Of a DNA stretch of 64,000 nt, positions 62,211 to 64,000 are shown piece after piece. The stretch spans positions 124,001-188,000 of the forward strand of contig NZ_BAUU01000002.1 of NCBI RefSeq assembly GCF_000513115.1, read 5' to 3'. How positions within the stretch are numbered: position 1 is the first letter of the stretch; each line of letters starts with the position of its first letter. Under the pieces are notes generated by a model. The model did not search any database and was not told the DNA's origin. It was given only the letters and a program-made list of their open reading frames with translations. The stretch is from Halalkalibacter hemicellulosilyticusJCM 9152 (lineage in GTDB: Bacteria > Bacillota > Bacilli > Bacillales > Bacillaceae_D). The translations under genes and the position numbers were made by a program.

Positions 62211-64000
62211 ATGAAACGTTTATTTTGTATGGGGGGCATTCTTATTTTCTTAATTGCAGGCTGTTCTGAGCCAGACCCAACACCTGAGCAAACATTACAG
62301 ACTTATATGAACTATTGGGAAAATGAAGAATATAGCAATATGTATAACATGATAACGGAGGATGCAAAACAGACCATTTCAAGCGAAGAATTCACACAAG
62401 CGTATAGTCGGGTGTATGAAAAATTACAATTAAGTGAATTAACATTAGAAAGCCCTATTCTAGAAGAGGAAGAGCAAGAAGAACGAGATGAAGAAGTAAC
62501 AGAAGTTTATTTACCTTATAAACAATCATTAAATATGATAACTGGTACGTTGCAATTCGAGGAGCATATCTCTTTCATTCGAAATGATGAAACAAATGAG
62601 TGGGAAGTCGATTGGAACTACTCACTAATTCTTCCGTTGTTAAATGCTGGTGACGACATACAAGTTCGATATCAAATGCCTGAAAGAGGAGAAATATTTG
62701 ATCGAAATGGAGAGGAGCTAGCCATTAATGGTCAAGCTTATGATATCGGATTAGTGCCAGAACGGATGGAAGGAGTTGAGCATGAGACTTATGCCTTTTT
62801 AGAGGAAGAGTTTGGCTTATCAGAAGAATTTATTGAAGCAAGGCTCAATCAATCATGGGTTCAACCAGATACATTTGTTCCGTTAATTAGTGTAAGAAGT
62901 GACCAAGGGGATTATGTTGAACATTTGCGTTTAACCGTGCCAGGCGTCAGCTATTTACCATTTGATACACGCGAATATCCATTAGCTGAAGCTGCCGCAC
63001 ATTTGACTGGCTATATAGGCTCTATTCCAGAAGATCAGTTAGAGGAACGATTAAATGAGGGGTATCCAGAAGATGGTTTAATTGGGAGAGCGGGCCTTGA
63101 AGCTGTATTTGAGGAACAATTACGAGGGGAATTTGGTATTGAAATAGCGGTTATAAATGAAGAAGGTCAAGAAAAGGATTTAATCACTCGTAAAGATCCA
63201 ATAGCTGGAGAGGACGTTCATTTAACCATTGATAGTACGTTACAAAAAAGAATTGTTGAAACATTTTCCGAAGAGGATGCAGGTGTTGCTGTTGCGATAC
63301 ATCCGAAAACAGGAGAGGTACTATCATTAGTTAGCTCTCCTATGTATGATCCGAATTCATTTGTCATAGGGTTCCATTCAGGAGAATATGAATCATTAGA
63401 GCAAAATGAACAGCGACCATTTACAAATCGATTTACACAGTCATTTGCGCCTGGCTCGTCCATTAAACCGATTACAGCTGCTATTGCATTAAATGAGGGG
63501 CTAGATCCAAGTGAAGAACGTACGATTCAATCTCATCAATGGCAACCAGACGATTCAGCATGGGGGGAGTATTTTGTTAGACGGGTTACTGATCCAGGTC
63601 ATTCGATCGATCTGAACAGCGCTTTAATGTATTCTGATAACATCTATTTTGCTCAAATCATTTTAGAATTAGGTACAGACGCCTTTACGAATGGCTTGAA
63701 TCAATTTGGTTTTAATGAAACACTCCCATTTCCATATGGGATGAGAACGTCCACTTTTGCTAATGAAGATATATCAAGTGAATTACAATTAGCTGATACT
63801 TCGTATGGACAAGGGGAGATGCTCGTAAATCCTTTACATTTAACTCTTATGTATACGGCTTTTATGAATGAAGGGAATATTGTAAAACCTTCTATCATTC
63901 AAGGTGAGGAAACGTCCTATTGGCTAGAACAAGTTCTGACGGAAGAACATTCACAGCTTATTGACCAATCTTTACAAACAGTCGTAGAAGATTCAAGAGG
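62211..64000 (+). CDS. pbpC: Penicillin-binding protein 3-like (PbpC), class B, 3' truncated by the window
   Basis: The open frame runs from ATG 62211 (RBS AGAGAGGAG) to the window end, 596 codons seen. Lipoprotein-type signal (LIAGC, Cys19), an NTF2-like MecA_N domain (about 22-135), a dimerisation domain with RGEIFDRNGEELAING near 163, and the transpeptidase with SxxK in APGSSIKPITAA near 424 and SxN in YSDNIYF near 480. The KTG motif should lie beyond 64000. The domain order matches B. subtilis PbpC (PBP3), a low-affinity relative of staphylococcal PBP2a. No premature stop is seen. Confidence 0.9.
   Translation, partial: MKRLFCMGGILIFLIAGCSEPDPTPEQTLQTYMNYWENEEYSNMYNMITEDAKQTISSEEFTQAYSRVYEKLQLSELTLESPILEEEEQEERDEEVTEVYLPYKQSLNMITGTLQFEEHISFIRNDETNEWEVDWNYSLILPLLNAGDDIQVRYQMPERGEIFDRNGEELAINGQAYDIGLVPERMEGVEHETYAFLEEEFGLSEEFIEARLNQSWVQPDTFVPLISVRSDQGDYVEHLRLTVPGVSYLPFDTREYPLAEAAAHLTGYIGSIPEDQLEERLNEGYPEDGLIGRAGLEAVFEEQLRGEFGIEIAVINEEGQEKDLITRKDPIAGEDVHLTIDSTLQKRIVETFSEEDAGVAVAIHPKTGEVLSLVSSPMYDPNSFVIGFHSGEYESLEQNEQRPFTNRFTQSFAPGSSIKPITAAIALNEGLDPSEERTIQSHQWQPDDSAWGEYFVRRVTDPGHSIDLNSALMYSDNIYFAQIILELGTDAFTNGLNQFGFNETLPFPYGMRTSTFANEDISSELQLADTSYGQGEMLVNPLHLTLMYTAFMNEGNIVKPSIIQGEETSYWLEQVLTEEHSQLIDQSLQTVVEDSR

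Noticed and set aside
1-64000. CRISPR arrays, prophage, intact IS elements, rRNA or tRNA genes
   Set aside because: No regularly spaced repeats, transposase or phage structural genes, and no rRNA or tRNA sequence recognised on reading through both strands.

Overview
The window is low-GC Firmicute DNA, almost certainly from a member of the Bacillaceae. Evidence: strong Shine-Dalgarno sites with frequent TTG/GTG starts, bacillithiol genes, sporulation genes (an SspM-like SASP, a Spo0E-like peptide, a YhcN/YlaJ-type lipoprotein, KapB), and long synteny with the Bacillus subtilis mgsA-bshB1-bshA-cca-birA-panBCD-dinG-ypmA-ypmB-aspB-asnS-dnaD-nth-ypoC and ponA-recU-yppC-yppE regions. An ectoine-hydrolase operon suggests a saline or alkaline lifestyle. 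I see no rRNA, tRNA, CRISPR array, prophage or intact insertion sequence.

Layout. 1-17.3 kb: housekeeping genes on the + strand, covering methylglyoxal (3' end of mgsA), bacillithiol synthesis, tRNA CCA addition, biotin regulation, pantothenate synthesis, DinG, MtaD, AspB, AsnS, DnaD and Nth. A TPR gene and mtaD are inserted relative to B. subtilis, and a short convincing minus-strand ORF lies in front of ypmA. 17.3-26.8 kb: the double-dynamin DynA, then ponA and recU on the minus strand, yppC, an sspM-like gene and yppE. 26.9-37.5 kb: ilvA, cheV, an NlpC/P60 wall hydrolase, PfpI-type protein, RNase Z, a thioredoxin-like gene with the bacilliredoxin brxA, a phosphoesterase, a CvfC-type protein and the ydbS-ydbT PH-domain pair. 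37.5-48.6 kb: a TelA-family pair, glutamate synthase gltA-gltB, ypjP, two small membrane proteins and kapB.

48.6-58.3 kb is the most interesting part. A divergent PucR-type regulator faces five tightly coupled genes: Cys/Met-type PLP enzyme, M20 deacetylase, short homoserine dehydrogenase, aldehyde dehydrogenase and an M24 enzyme that I recognise as an ectoine hydrolase (DoeA/EutD). An EamA permease follows. The set looks like an ectoine catabolic route in which the usual DoeB/EutE deacetylase and DoeD aminotransferase are replaced by other enzyme families. 58.4-64 kb: dapA under a lysine riboswitch with its terminator, a Spo0E-like peptide gene, two lipoproteins, a cold-shock gene with a large leader hairpin, and a PbpC-type class B PBP running off the window.

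Two otherwise well conserved genes (ponA, gltA) each carry a single-base frameshift beside a short homopolymer. Two in one window points to base-calling errors, though real mutation is not excluded. Several families of short dispersed hairpins and a GACTCCTGC-type intergenic repeat are also present. Functional calls rest on remembered family motifs; no database search was possible.
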